Assembly (NCBI GenBank): GCA_911728435.2
Contig: OU452199.1
Span: 13,278,860 to 13,342,859, forward strand
DNA from: Apoderus coryli
Taxonomy: Eukaryota > Arthropoda > Insecta > Coleoptera > Attelabidae
Length of the DNA stretch: 64,000 nt
Reading direction: 5' to 3'
How positions within the stretch are numbered: the first letter of the stretch is position 1; each line of letters opens with the position of its first letter. Position numbers and translations under genes: made by a program. This document shows, piece after piece, positions 45,056-59,200 of this stretch. The notes under the pieces are model-generated. The model did no database searches. It was not told the DNA's origin and saw only the letters and a program-made list of their open reading frames with translations.

Positions 45056-46381
45056 CAGAGAACAACCAAGGGAGAGAATATAATGTCTGGTGGGCGCGGC
45101 TAGTTTGCGCATCTCATTCGCCCAGAGAGATTCGATGACGTACTGAATTTAGACAGAGGCGCCACACGCAATTTAGTCTAGTTTAGCGTTGCGAGCGAAC
45201 GGATATTCAGTGGCAGCGTTAATCTGAGATTTTCGATTGCAAATGAAATATTGTGTGATTGCGAAATTTACATTCTTATCGTTTTTCCGTTAATATGAAT
45301 AAACCTAAATTTGGCGTAGTGTGTTCAGCGAAAGGCTGTGCGAACAAGAGATATAACTGTAATTTATCGTTTTTCACGTTTCCAAAAGATCAAGCAAGGT
45401 AAGTTTTGTTTCGATTAACTTATTGTATTGTATTTTTATAGTTATGTGGTATATTGTCTTGTTTTTGAAATGGAATTCCTCCTGGAGTTATATTATGCGT
45501 AGTTGTATTTTAGGGTATAATACCCAGTGTTTTATGTTCTATAGAGCTGAAATTTGGATAGTTGGTTCGGGCCGTGAAGATCTTAGAGCTAGTAAAAATT
45601 GAGTAGCTACAGACTGTGTGCTGCTCATTTTGAAGACAAGATAATTTTGGTGCATTAATGATGCCAGATCCTGATTTTGTTTTTTATAAATCCCGTTTGG
45701 AAGTTATATTTAAAACTAATTTTGAAAATGTGTGTACCTACACAAACAAATACAACTTATTTGCTTTAGTGAAGATATTGCATAGGTACACCCATGTTCA
45801 GAATTTCCTACACTTATATCGTAAGTTTGTATTTCAGAATAAGGTTATTTTATACGCTAAAAATTAGTGTACCAACAAAAATAAACTTATTATAATAAAA
45901 ACGTTATAGAAAAATATAGTTTTTTTAGCTTCTGTTCATCCCTTGATGCACACCTGCATTGCACCTACCTAGGTTCCTACTTATGATAAATACAAAAGAG
46001 TTCTTACAATAGCACGCAAAATATCCCGATAATAGCAGTAATTATATACACGCCTAACCCCAATAGTTTAAAATATTTCTTTAATTCATAGTAGGAGATT
46101 TTTTTCTGAAGATTATCATAGTATTATTAGAAGTAGTAAGTTTTGGCAAACCCACTAGTTGGAAGATTTGTCTATTATAATTACCGACATTACCTAAAGT
46201 ATTCCATGCATTCAAACCACACTGTAAGCATCTCAAACACCTTAAGTACCGACCTGCACGATTATTTCAACAAAATTTAAATACGACTCTGTTTTCTACT
46301 CTTACAACATGGCGGCCACAGGCTGAATGAGATCAAAGACGGCAAGACAGAGATAATATTCTCTCCCTTAGTTGTTCTCTG
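45056..46381 (+). mobile_element. P-type (THAP) DNA transposon, non-autonomous
   Basis: Termini CAGAGAACAACCAAGGGAGA at 45056 and an inverted match ending TTGTTCTCTG at 46381, with about 26 bp of inverted similarity. Flanked by CTCGTAC at 45049-45055 and 46382-46388, a 7-bp (perhaps degraded 8-bp) target duplication. A THAP DNA-binding domain is encoded inside. THAP domain plus CA-start ends plus a 7-8-bp duplication fit the P superfamily. At 1.33 kb it lacks the catalytic region. Confidence 0.75.
45295..45640 (+). pseudogene. THAP domain of P-type transposase (two exons)
   Basis: Exon 1 (45295-45398) encodes MNKPKFGVVCSAKGCANKRY and LSFFTFPKDQAR, with CSAKGC giving the first two zinc ligands and the FPKD motif. 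A GTAAGT donor follows. A 146-bp intron ends in TATAG at 45544, and splicing keeps frame into AEIWIVGSGREDLRASKN. A TGA (45600-45602) follows; one base over, SYRLCAAHFEDK supplies the last Cys and His ligands and the AHFED motif. So a single one-base insertion breaks the domain. Splicing is predicted, not shown. Confidence 0.75.
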
Positions 46382-49300
46382 CTCGTACTATGCGTTTGCA
46401 TTGCGCAGACCACGACATGTTCACGGTTGCTTCAACTGTGCACCGAGCGCGTTATTGATACTAGTTATCAATTTTGCATATTTGATTATGCTGATATTAA
46501 CCTAATTTGTTTAAGTTGAGATATATTTCCAATCTATATCAAAGGTTTTTAGTTTAGTATTAACAAAATGTTTAGCTACTCGTTTTTTGAATTCATTAGA
46601 ATAATATTAATTATATGTGTGATCATAATGTAATTAGGTGTACAATATCATCAAAATAAAATACAAAGTTCGTTGGTTAGGGACCTCCCTAATGTTAATA
46701 AACCATCAAATGGAATATTTTTCATGAAAGTGTGAAATGAACTGGACCGGTCCATGAAACATCCGGGTTTTCGGGAAATCTCACAATGTCCCAGTAGGCC
46801 CATCCGCCCCTGGTCATAGAGTAACGTAACGAGACCAATTTAGCTCAGTTATTGTACGAATGTCGTACAGGATTATATGTTCGATTACTTCGAAAATCCA
46901 AATAAATTAAAAATAATTAAATATTTCATTTATGTAATTTCTAAAACTCATTAGCAGACGATAATATATTTTGTTTTTTTTTAATTTTTCCTCCACAGAC
47001 TTCACCGTTACACATTCTTTGGTGCCACAAGTGGGATTTTAACCCACATCTTCCGATAGAACTGCACATGGGAAGAACGTGAAGTTCGAATTGAAGAAGT
47101 TCCATAAGTATATGTGCGACGGCCGGCAGTTCAGTTGGTTGAACATCAAATCTGACGGCCATCGGGAGATGTGGGTTGAAATCGGACTCCTGTCACGCAA
47201 TTTTTCTAATTACATGATAGTTTATTTAATTTTTTTGTATATTATATACAGAGAAGAGAGTCAATTTAGATTTGTTGCGATGTGAGCCCAATCTGCCCCC
47301 GCTATGGTTATTGTTATTTATTATAATTATGGAAAATTTGCGCTTGTAATTCAATGCATGGTATTAGTCAGTGCAGTTTTGTCTTGTTCTCTGAATTAAT
47401 ACGTAAAAATTTCGGTAGTGGGGACAGATATAATATGTATATACATTATATTGCCAACAGTAAAATTAGGATACAAATGAGGTGCAAATGTATCCTCAAA
47501 CGTTTTGCAGAAGCCGATTTCGGAATCTCGGGAAAATAATAAAATATTTTACGTAACTTAATGTGATATTGACTTAACACGTAACTGACGTAACAAGCCA
47601 ATTAGCATAAAATTTTGGATTTACATTTAAACACAACTTTAGCAAACTAGACCATGACTCTTAACTACTAATTAATTCTGTAAAACGCGCTATACTAAAA
47701 ACAATTTTACTTAAAATTGTCACAGTTATAATACATATAATATAATATTTTAATATTAAAGTGTAACTGCGGTAATCATAATTTAAAATTCCAGCCAAAC
47801 CTTTTGCACAACCTTCAACGAAATTATATTTTAATGTTGAGTAGAATAAAATATAGGGTACCAACATTTAAATGCTTATAAATATCTGTTACTAAATTAT
47901 GACCTTCACCTTGGGTGAGCTAATTATTACTTCCCAGAGATAACCTACAACAATTTACAGACAATTTTCCGCATTCACGTGTAATTTGCAAGATACATGT
48001 TTTTGACCTTATCTTTGACCATGGCAGCAAATGGATCGATTCGAGTCGTGCACGCGTTCTGTATTTCTAGGTATCACCTTTTTTTATATAACAGCCTTAG
48101 GGCTTAATACAATGTAGGAAAAACACGATGAATTAAGTTGTATGTATTTCTCTAGAAACATTTTCCAAATTATCGAGTTTAAGTTAGAAATAATGGTAAG
48201 ATCTAATTATGCATCACTTTACTGTAAATACTAAACCCATTGTTTTTAAATAAAATCGATTTTGCTGATGAAGCGAAATTTAACTGAAAGAATAACCAAA
48301 TTTATGACACTGCGAACCCACATTTAAGGGAACACTAATTTCATCTGTAAAGGTCTGGTATGGTTTTAAAATAATTCAATATTCGAACAAGCTCAACTGG
48401 TTCCAACATTAGATGATCACACATACATCTAGTTTTTGAAAAATGAATGATTTGTTATGGTTTTTAGAAGATGTTCCGTTATATTTACGACAAAATCTTT
48501 GGTTTATGCAGGATGCTTCATTCCCTCATTTTTAGGAAAATAAACTTCATCTGGTCTAAACCTTTTATAAATCTATTTACCTTCGCATTTATAAATCTAT
48601 TTAAATTGGCACTATGAAATTAGGTAAGATCAATAACTGGCAATTATTGTTTGTTTACAATCATTAAAATAGGTAAATGATTTATTGCTAAGAAATCAAG
48701 CTTCAGTTAAGCGCTTCATAATTTTTAGTCTTTTATGTGGTGATTTGAATAATTTTATTAGAAATCCAATTTAAGAACATTCAGATTCCCTTGAAAACAG
48801 TTCGTTCGCACGAAGTCTATGTAAACAAAATATTTACTACCGTCCATAAATAATAGAATGTCGGTCTGAAGGTGATTGATGAATTGATAGGATTTATTTT
48901 ATTACCAGATAGCTATAAGCCAATGACAATGGGCATAGAAAGTGCTGGTACTGCTGTTACAGCCGACTCCAAATCCTCTATGAGACGTTAAACTAGTGCA
49001 AGATATCGTTGGTAACGGGTGTCTTTATAAGCTTGAATTTAGTCAAATAAAATTAAGGATCATCGACAGTAAATAACAAGAAGAATATTAGTTGTTTTCA
49101 GTTCAATAAATACTGATATTTTCCAAACAACTGCGAAAATAACAATAAAATGATTCTGTATTTTTTTCGGCAATTCTAGTTCAACAGAAAAACGATATTT
49201 AGACTCTGGCTGACTTGCGAATTGTGAAATATTAAAAGATCGACAAAATACACACTACATGTTGAAAATTACAACCAAAAATAGTGAAGAAATAAAGACG

Positions 49301-52300
49301 TAATCCATAGGTAATTTTAATTAATTAATTACTATAATTTTTAGTTGGTCAGATGAGATCCTGTAATTATTGATAATAACGTAGCCAAAATTGTAAATTT
49401 CTCTGACAAGCTCAAATGTTCAGAAATGTTAAGTACATAATATATTATTATGCCCTTACAAAATAAAAGTAATCGCATACTGTTTCAAGATAGTAAGTAC
49501 CTCATATTCGATAAAACTTTTAGAATTAGTATATAGGTACACACTGATTCTTGTGGCCTGATGCAGGAGGATTCTTTGTCTTGTTTATCCTATAACTTAC
49601 ATTTTAACATAACTACATTCAAAAAACACCTCTATACCAAGTGTTCGAGAGGTTTTTGGCGAATAAAACTCCTTATAGATCGATAATTGTCGTGAATTGT
49701 GTGAAAATAGCTTCGTCCATTATAATACACACAACAATGTTGTTTTTTGATACACAAAAAGCTATCAAATAGTTTTGATACAACCCAGTTAACATGGCGG
49801 TTGATTTTTTGAATGCGCTACCAAGTAGATGGGTTGATACGACACCAGAAAAACTATGGTCTTTGAAAAAGTCAAAAACAGTTAGCATAGACACACGTGA
49901 ATAATGTGTAAATGATCTTGTAACTGAGATTTTATTTAACAGTATTTAATACAAAGATGTTGGCTTGTTTATATTGCTTACTCGTTTGTATATAAGAGAG
50001 CAGCAAGAAAATCACCCAATGAAATATTTATTCAGTTCAAACAAATAAAAGTTTGAAACATATTCACGGGCGTTTATGTCAAATGCGAAATCAACTAATC
50101 CAATTAACTAGATCTACATTCTTTGTAGTAAAAATTAATAAATTATTTAGGTAAAAGATATTATTGCTTGTAGGCAAATCTATTATTTTGTAGCATGAAA
50201 ATATTGTTATTGCTATTGTGATTATTATTCTAATATCGTTATTATCACTAATGTTTGAATTTTTTTGTCTTGTATTGTTCTTAGTATAATAATACGTTGT
50301 ATGTAAGCAATAATTAAGCATTGAGTTATACAGATTTTCTGTAATAGGATTTCTTTTGTGAATCTGTTGGAAATATACGTTTATTATTATTATTATATAA
50401 ACCCACAAGTTGATATGGTGTGACAAAGCTTTTTGTATAACTACGTATTGCTTAAACCATCCAAATAGGCACCTAGGTACCTGCCTTATTACAGTTAGGG
50501 AAGATTACTCGTATTAGGTAAACCTATATAAATTCACATTTTTTTATATTAAATATTATGTGATTTGTTCTATCCAAATAAATAATATAATCCGGCAAAA
50601 TCTGATAGTTTGCTTCCAATAAATAAGATCTGTTTGTTTCAATTATTCAAAAACCACCTACACACGTAATATGTTTGGGTATTGTTTCATTTTGAACACC
50701 CTTGAGCACCTTTGGGCCAAGTACATGGAATCGTTCTATTAAAATACTGAAGTTTTGTGTTTGAGATACAAAATATAATACGCTGTCCTCACTATGATTA
50801 GAAGATAAACCAAGAGACAAAGAGATCATAGTTAAATATTAGACTAAAAAGTTGACTATAGCATATACAAATTGTTGCAATCTAGTTAATTACAAACTGC
50901 TTATTATAAATAATATAAATGATTATATTGCAAGGAAAATAAACCAAGAGAATACATTCCTACACATAGTCACTTAAACATAACTTATGCTTAATGATAA
51001 CAATTTGGGTTATCGATTAGAGACAACAATGTTCATATCCCAGTTTATATACATATTTTGTAACAATAACTTAACGGGAAAGCTTGAGTGCGTGTTATTT
51101 ATTTTACACGACAGCCTAATCTATTATGTGTGCTGGCAAAAGGATTACTGATATGCCTCTATTTGTACCTATCACGAGGAACAATAAAATCGACTAAATT
51201 CTGGAAGGGCCGTTAATAATTCACGTAGTCTAATACCTTTCTAACTTGTGGAGTGTTGAATAGAACCGTGTCGGGGCCCAGCATGTTACGTTGGGAGCAA
51301 TTTCGCTAACGCACTTTCTAATTAGAAATTTAAAGTGTCTACTCCAACATATATGTTAGGAACATACGAAATGAATTTTTAATTGTCGTAAGCATCTGCT
51401 CAAAGTTCCACTAACAGTTAATTGAGTTACTATCGTAAACTTATGGCTGACTGAATTTATTTGGTTGCTTTAATATTTAATCACAAAAAATTGCTACCAT
51501 GTTTATTCAAGGCAAAAGAATGAGCATCTTCTGAGTATTACAAAGATGTCCTCAAGGTAGGGCAGGCTTAAAATTTAACTCAATTGGTTTTTGCATGTTT
51601 TTAGCTTTCTGTGTAGAGTTTTTTGTTACTTTAGAAGAAATGCTTTGAGCAGGTCACACTCGGACATATAGCCAATTTAGCTAAACAAACTTATAGGGAA
51701 AAGATAGATTTTGTAGTATTATGCGTCTACAAATGTTAATTGGAAGTTACGAGCCAAGAATATAATTAGTAATTAAGAATTATTGTTATCATTAATATTA
51801 TATTTCGCTTACATTTATATTTTACTTCATATAAAACTGTTTTGTTAATAAAAATTAAGACTAATAGCTGTAACATAAAGATTTGAAGTTTTTACAGTAA
51901 ATAAAAAATTTATAATTTTTAAAAATCGTTTCAAATTTATCCAAAATTTGGAATATGTTTTTGCCAAAAATGTGAATAGAAATAGTTATAATGGCTTTAT
52001 TACCCAACAGTGAAAACCATTTATAGGGCAATTTACGTGATATACAGCGTACGTAGACAATTTTTAAGAGTAAATTAAGTACTAATAAAGGTATTACAAT
52101 CACAGTTTATTTAGAATAGTTCTAATCCAAATAGATTGTCCTAATCTTAAGTATCTGATCAACTTATTCACAAAATTCGAGGGAAGATATTATGTATAAT
52201 TGGTTAATGGAACATGCTTGCTTCTCACAAAAAAAATGTTTAACGCTTTCTAAGTAATTAGTTTATAATGAAAATGCTGAGTAAGCAGTTGTATATAGAG

Positions 52301-52695
52301 CTCTCGGCTTTACTCTTTTTGAAAATCTTGAAAAAGCCAGTTGTAGAAAGAATTGTGCATTGTTTACATTTAATATAGTTCTATACCCATGCTAATAGTT
52401 TTATGCCTTTAAAGTACCTATTTCGATTGAATTTCGAATAAATAATGGGTTGGGTGCTTTCTTGTTCGTAGAGTATAATTAGAAAGTTTAGTTCAGAAAG
52501 AAACTAAATAAATGCATGGAACAACAATTTCTGTGGAAGTATAATCAGTGGACATTTTTCTAGAATTAATAGCCCGGACATCCTGGATGTATTTCAAATT
52601 GCTTATATAATTGATTGTGAAAACGAAGAAAAAAAACGTAAACTTTCATCAACAATATGATAAATAATAACAAATATTAGGATAAGGGATGTTAA
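46382..52695. other. 6.3 kb without recognisable gene
   Basis: AT-rich, with many short open frames (for example 49673-49894 and 50091-50426 on the minus strand) that resemble nothing known. A short inverted pair sharing AACCCACATC lies near 47045-47180. Confidence 0.5.
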
Positions 52696-52709
52696 AAGGC
52701 TAAATATAA

Positions 52710-53210
52710 TTGTACTTATCTGTTTCACTAGATTCCCCAGGTGTCTCCCATTGGTCCATATTAATGATTTTAAAAGCGCACAAAATCCATCAGTCCGACA
52801 TATTTTATTTGAATGGAATTTTAAATAGCGGGGATGAGAGTGATGGCAATAAGCTAAATATCTGGTGTGGCATATTAGGAAATCAAATTGTAGGATAGAT
52901 TTTATACCTAGAAATTTAATTGGTGAAGTGTATCTAAATATGGTTCGAGATGTATTTTACCCTTTGATAGCAGAAATAATGCAACAATATCAATATGTTG
53001 ATCAGCTTAATTTTATTTCAGTAAGATTGTGGATTGGAAAAACATTGCCAAAATTAATGTGCCATTGGACTATTTTCTTCAGAAAAATAAATATATTACT
53101 ACGAAGACTGATTTCGTAGAAAATCTCCGCCAAAGAATTATAACTGAATGCAGAAGAATAACACCGGAGAGGGTAGAAATAGGTTTGACTAAAATTACTA
53201 TCATTTTATA
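52710..53210 (+). pseudogene. DDE_3-type transposase middle/C-terminal fragment
   Basis: Readable pieces are GNKLNIWCGILGNQIVG, then FIPRNLIGEVYLNMVRDVFY, PLIAEIMQQYQYVDQLNF and FVENLRQRIITECRRITPER. They match the order 'VWCGIIGxxIIGPxFFxGxLxGxxYLxxLxxxLxPxL ... DLRxRIxxACxxITPxxL' in the same insect transposase family as 44361 and 35108. One frame change near 52890 and loss of the block with the third catalytic residue make it inactive. Confidence 0.65.
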
Positions 53211-56200
53211 AAAAACGTAACGTGATACAAAAACTAAATTAAAACACTAAATTTAACGCGACAATTTCCGACAAATCATTAGGACCATAATTTCGTGCCC
53301 TTCGATATGGTGTAACACTTGACCCCACATGTCATACAAATTTAAGGAGGATGGTTGAAAAATATGTTTGAATTGTGATCTCCTTTGAAGCAAAATCAAC
53401 GTGTGGAAGCATTTCTGCTTTAAATATCATGACACGAGGAAAATGTTGGAACAACATTTACAAGTTGTACTAAAATTATTGTAAATGTTTTTTACCTCTT
53501 GCACACAATACTATAATTGTATATAGAAGAAGCTATTGATATTTTAATATTTTTTTTCGTTTAAATAAATACTTACGTAAAAAAGAGGATATTTGCAATT
53601 TATTCGCAAACACATGGAAATTTAATAAGTGAAGGAAGTTATTTATCCTCCTAATAATAATTATATAATTTAAGATTTGGTATATAGTTTAAGTAGCTTA
53701 AGTTATAATAATTTCGACGACAGTAGAAGTTCCAAGTTATTCATTTCAGTTACAAAAATGAGACGTTTTTGGCACAGCACGAAAACATTGCTATTTTTGG
53801 AACTAGGGTAGGTCATTCTACGAAGGGTGCAGAAAACGACATCCATAGAGCTTAATTTTTATCGTCTGTAAAATTTTGTTGAAATAGTGTTTAAATATAT
53901 TGAAGCATGTTTACCTAGATGAAATCAGTACATTTGCCATTTTGGTTATTGTTGCATATAATTGCAATTAAATAATTATTATTATGAGGAAACGATGACA
54001 TTGGTATATAATTTATGGCATACATAATAACGGAATTAATAGGCTTTAACTATGATTTATGCAGAGCACTATCCTATATGTTCGGAGAATGTCAAATACG
54101 TGTTATCGTTTTATGCTGTGCGCATTATTGCAAACTAATACGTACACGGTATATGAATTAAATATGATTCGCCTAGAGCGTGACAGATATTGAAAACACA
54201 CTAAACTTAATCGAAAACCAAATTATATTCGAGTTTGTCCAAATATTCAAAATCACGGATAAGGTAATATATATTTCGTTTACCTAGTATGGTATTGCAT
54301 AGAGAATAGTAAATAAATTCTCTTCATTGTTAATTCAAATAATTTGTATAATATATCATAGAACCTACCGATTATACTAATTAACTAATGAAGGACATAT
54401 TTTGGAGCCTTTTTGATAAATAGTTCTATTATCTTCTTGAAATAAAAGTCGAAACTCCATAAATAACACCTTTTAAATGGTGTTTTCAAAAGTAAAGTAA
54501 CTTTAGCCGTTTTCGAGAATTTTTGAAAAAACTATTTTTTTTTATTTATTTCTGTCGTTATTTTTACAGATATAAAAAAATTGAAAGCACTCTCTCATTG
54601 CTACTTTTTGAGGAGACTAACACAACGTTTACAAATGTTTACTCCGACGTTTCGTTTTTGAAAAACCATCATCAACTTTGTTTTTTTAAATACGGCCCTG
54701 GACTTTTTATTGTTAAGTTAAAGCCATTTTCAATATATATATAATATACAGAGTATCCCACGATGAAATGAGGTGATCAATCTCTCGGAAATTAATAGAT
54801 GAAAACTTTTGAAAATTTGGAATTGTTCTAATGTTGCTTACGAAATGGTGGCGGTTTTAGTTATACCGGAATTGTGCCTATACTATATTATTTCAAATAC
54901 ATATATATGTAAATCATATCCTTTACCTAAATTTAAGCGTTTAACTTTTGAACTCAAAAATAACGTTTGCGAGTTTTGCTGGCTTCTTTCATTATTTTGG
55001 TTTGAAGCCATAATTGGAAAGTATCTACTTCAAGAGATACGATAATATTTTGATAATTATTATTACAGAGTGCTCAAAAGATGTGGAAATTTAGGACACG
55101 GTAAAAACAAAAATTTTTCAAACGGCACTCCAACATTTTATGGTTTTATCTTATTTAGCATAAAACAAGAGCAGCACAGTGTTTGGCGCCAATTATCTTC
55201 AAGAAGATACTCATATTTAGGTATTTAAGATCACGAGACGTTTTTTTAAAAACGTATTATTTATAACAATAATACGTCTGGTAGGTTTAATTTGTTAAAT
55301 GTTTCATATCATAACTACGGTAAATCTATAGAATATTACTGTATTTAATTTTAGTTTATGAACAATTCATTTAGGAAATATCTGCTAGAATGGCACTGCG
55401 CTCTATTTACAAGCAGAACATGTCTTACCTGTGAAACTTTTGTGCGGGTTTATGAGATTCCATATTGACATTGCCACCATTTTAAGGATTTATTGTTTTG
55501 TAATTTTAGAAAACAATCAAAGTTAAACAAAATTGACTGTTCAAAAGAGGCGGTTGATTCTACCTCGTTGGCAAGTCCGTTTTCTTATTTAGCGCGAATA
55601 AAAATGTGTAATGAAATGTTCAATTGTTTTATGAACTTATATTGGTAGAATCATTCACTTCATTTTATTATCACTATTTGCTCTTCTTATATGCTCATCA
55701 TCTTTGTAACAATTTCGGGCCGAAATTATGTCTACTATTACTAATTTTGTTAAAGTTCTGAAATAGCAAAATACAAATTATATCAACCGAAACATATTAT
55801 ACATATAACCAACACAAACTGCTCTGTGTTTGGAGACATTAAAAATCAGAGAGTTGGTTTGCCATAATAGGTCGGTCTCGACTATTTGACGACCCTATAA
55901 GGCTTTCGCCTGCCTAATAGAAAACACAGTTGTTTTCGTTCAACCGAACATGTTTACGTGCTTAGAACCTATGCTATATTAGTAAGGCTTTTCAAATGAG
56001 AGCGCTTTGTTTGCCAATCAAAGTTTTGTATTTATTGCCGCACTAATTGGATCTGGATTACCGGTTGTTGTTATTATTACTGAATTGAGCAAGAATACAT
56101 ACATCTGTATATAGAGGCTTTGCCGCAATATCCCCGTATTTGTGTCGCTTTTTTGACAGCTCCACAAGGACTTCTCGCACATTTGTGGTGCGCTGAAACA

Positions 56201-59200
56201 TTTATAAGGCTTTAGAATCTAAATTAGAAAAACCATTTATGTAAGCGCTGTATTTAAATGGACAATGCGTAGAAAGGGTGCACAGTATTCGTCTGTACAA
56301 GGTGGATGGGTTTATTTAGGAAGCCGCATTGAAACTATATAACATGATTTATTTTTAATCGATTGGTCTTTAAAACTCATGTCTACATTTTAAATTTGTT
56401 TTAATAAGTAATATGTGAATCTAGAAAATATTCTATACAGTGCGATTACGTAGGCCGTGCATTAGAAGTTATTTAACTTTCCGATGGAGTAGGAACTTGC
56501 AATTTGGTTTGCTGTTATAATTGAATATGAATACTTTAATCTGATTTGCGTTGAGAATTTCGTATTTTTCTTTTTACGGTTTATCTCTAAGTCATTATGT
56601 ATTTTAACTACGTATACGTACTAAGTACTGATTCAGGCTTGTAGGCATTTAGAAAATACTTTTTTGTTTCGAAACTGTTTGACAAACAAAAATTTTGTAA
56701 GAGAGTAAATAGTTTCTAAATAACATGAACTATTCACCGAAAAAAAGCTGGTATTGATTACACGAGGGTTACAAAAAATATGGGTAGACAATTTATTGTG
56801 ACTAAGCTTTTAAACACCCTGTAATTTTAGAAATTGGAGTTTCTTCAATAAAAAACTGTAGTTTATAGGTGCGTACACGTATCTAAAAAATGAATAAATT
56901 CTGTCAAATATTTTTCGATTTATTTCAAAAAACGTAAAAAAAAGTATTCACTTTTAAAGCCCTCTAGCGCCCAAACCACGCAATTCTGTATATAGATAAG
57001 TTGACCTAAATCATCATATTTTAGGCCAAGGAATTTGTTCTATTACGTTGTACACGTCATTTTCGGATGCCCTGTATAGTATGGAGATATATGAGAAACA
57101 AAAATCCCATTTTACTGTACGTAAGTTTGCCAAGCTTGTCAAAAATACTCCTCAGATATCTCTTCATTTGAATTAGGAAGAATATCTATCATATTTTTTT
57201 CTCTCTCAGTATGGTAGTAACTTCAATAAATTATTTTTCTTTTTTTCTGAGATGACATTGGGATATTTAGGAATACATTGCGGAGCAGTAACGTATTTTG
57301 TCCTGTTCTTAAAAAGGTCATTATTAAGTAACTCATCCTAAAATTGAAATTTCTGCCAAATGATGTCAAAAAAATGGCAGACGCTATTTGGAAAAAAAAT
57401 AGTTTTTGACAATTTAAAAATCGCCTACGTCCATTTGATACAAAATGGGGCCACGGATGCGGCGTCTGGATAACTATTCCACAAATTTGGTTTACCAATT
57501 TTGAATCGTTACAATATATAATATACAAAACGTAAACTATACTACGGCGGTGATTATTTTCAGAAAAATCGGCATATTATACTCAAAACACAGCGAAAAT
57601 CATATTTATAATGCATTTCAGGAAAATCGTCAAATCCTTTAAAAACATTCTTAAATAACATTCCAAATCCAATAGTGTGACAATTTACAGTTATGTGTGT
57701 AACATATACTAACATTCACTGTATTCACTAATTCGAATTATTTGACCTCGAGCGTCCAGGGGTTACCTTCAGGATGGCCGCTGTCGACTCGTTTGCCGTT
57801 GCGTCTAGTGGATTCGGCTTCTAAACACATGATATCTGTCCAGGTAAAATTCTGAAAGAATTGGTTCATCCAGAGTTCGGGTTACGTTGGATGTGATTGT
57901 AGGATTGTGCCAGCGAGAGCAGGTCAGTAAACAATAGCATAGCCACAATAATTATGCTTTCATTCGAAAAAAGTACCTACAACCGTCGAATTTCACATAT
58001 CTTCTGCTACCGGACGCTTAGGTGGAAAGTTTATTTGGAAAAACACAAATTTGTGGACACTATTGATAAATCCAACTGGACACCCTACCTGGTAAACTGA
58101 GTTTACGAAAGAAAATTAAACATATAGAATCTAAGATTGATGGTTATAAAGTCTGTCTGTCAAATACCGCCAAATTGCAGTAGTTTACGCTACTAATTCC
58201 AGAGATTCCACATTAATTGAAGAGTTACATTAAGATAGACTAGTTCATAAATATAGCATCTCAAATATTGAAAGAAAGACTCTGGCTTGGAGCAGAATGA
58301 AACCGCTGATTCTCAGGCTAGGAACATCGATAACTCTATCTATCAATTATTTGGTACTTGCATGATCGCAAAAGTTCAGAACTTATGACTAAACCAACCA
58401 GATTTTGTACTTCCTTAGGGCCCATGAAAACATGCACAGTAGTTGACTATGCTGGCGATAAGTTGATCTCATCTGCCCTGATTAACATTTTTATAAAGCC
58501 GTCGTTAAGATTTGAGTTATTATCTATCCAACTTAGGTCTCACTAATGTGGGTTATGGCTGGAAGATAATTAAATAGCGTGAAAATATGTGATATTATGT
58601 CATTTGTCATATTTGGTGGAGTTTCGTCCGCGAATCTAAAGGCAAGTAAGCTTACCAACAGTAAAATAGTTGGCTTTATCAATACAGTATTATCTATCTA
58701 TCTAACTCAAGATTTAAAATAATATTCAAATCTCCATATTAAGAAAAATAATACTCTGACAAGATCAATTTTTTTGCCACACATGATATTGTTGATACGA
58801 GTATCTTCGATTTATATACCTAAATTGCATTATCAAACATCTTGTAACATATAAGTTCAATCATTTCATTTAAAATCTTTTCTACACCACCAACAAAAGA
58901 GCTTTTTAAAAAATTCTCTTAAACAAATCCTCATTACATTCCAAGTTTTGTATCTTAAATTGCACATAACTTCTGACCGTTACCTACGATGCTCCTCTCA
59001 ATATTTCCAAAACATTTACCGCGAGCTTTAGATTCTGATTTTCCAGCGAGCACTCGAACTTAACAATAAAGGAGACGTTTTTCAGTTATTGTCCATTCAA
59101 GTTTCTTTGTTCCAACCTAATGTTATGTGCTGCCAATGATGATATTTGTTGGTACGCATTCGTTGAGATATTTTATGGGTAAGAGAAATTGCACAACGTT

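Noticed and set aside
47015..47065. tRNA-like T-arm (GTGGG-loop-CCCAC)
   Set aside because: The 7-nt loop lacks the TTC of a T-loop, no anticodon or D arm could be placed, and a partial inverted copy nearby suggests a repeat instead.
48245..48275. CTGATGAAGCGAAAT as a hammerhead core
   Set aside because: Only three bases separate CTGATGA from GAAA, too few for stem II.
50091..50426. 111-codon minus-strand open frame
   Set aside because: It spans AT-rich DNA with trinucleotide runs, Ile/Asn/Tyr-rich, with no recognisable domain.
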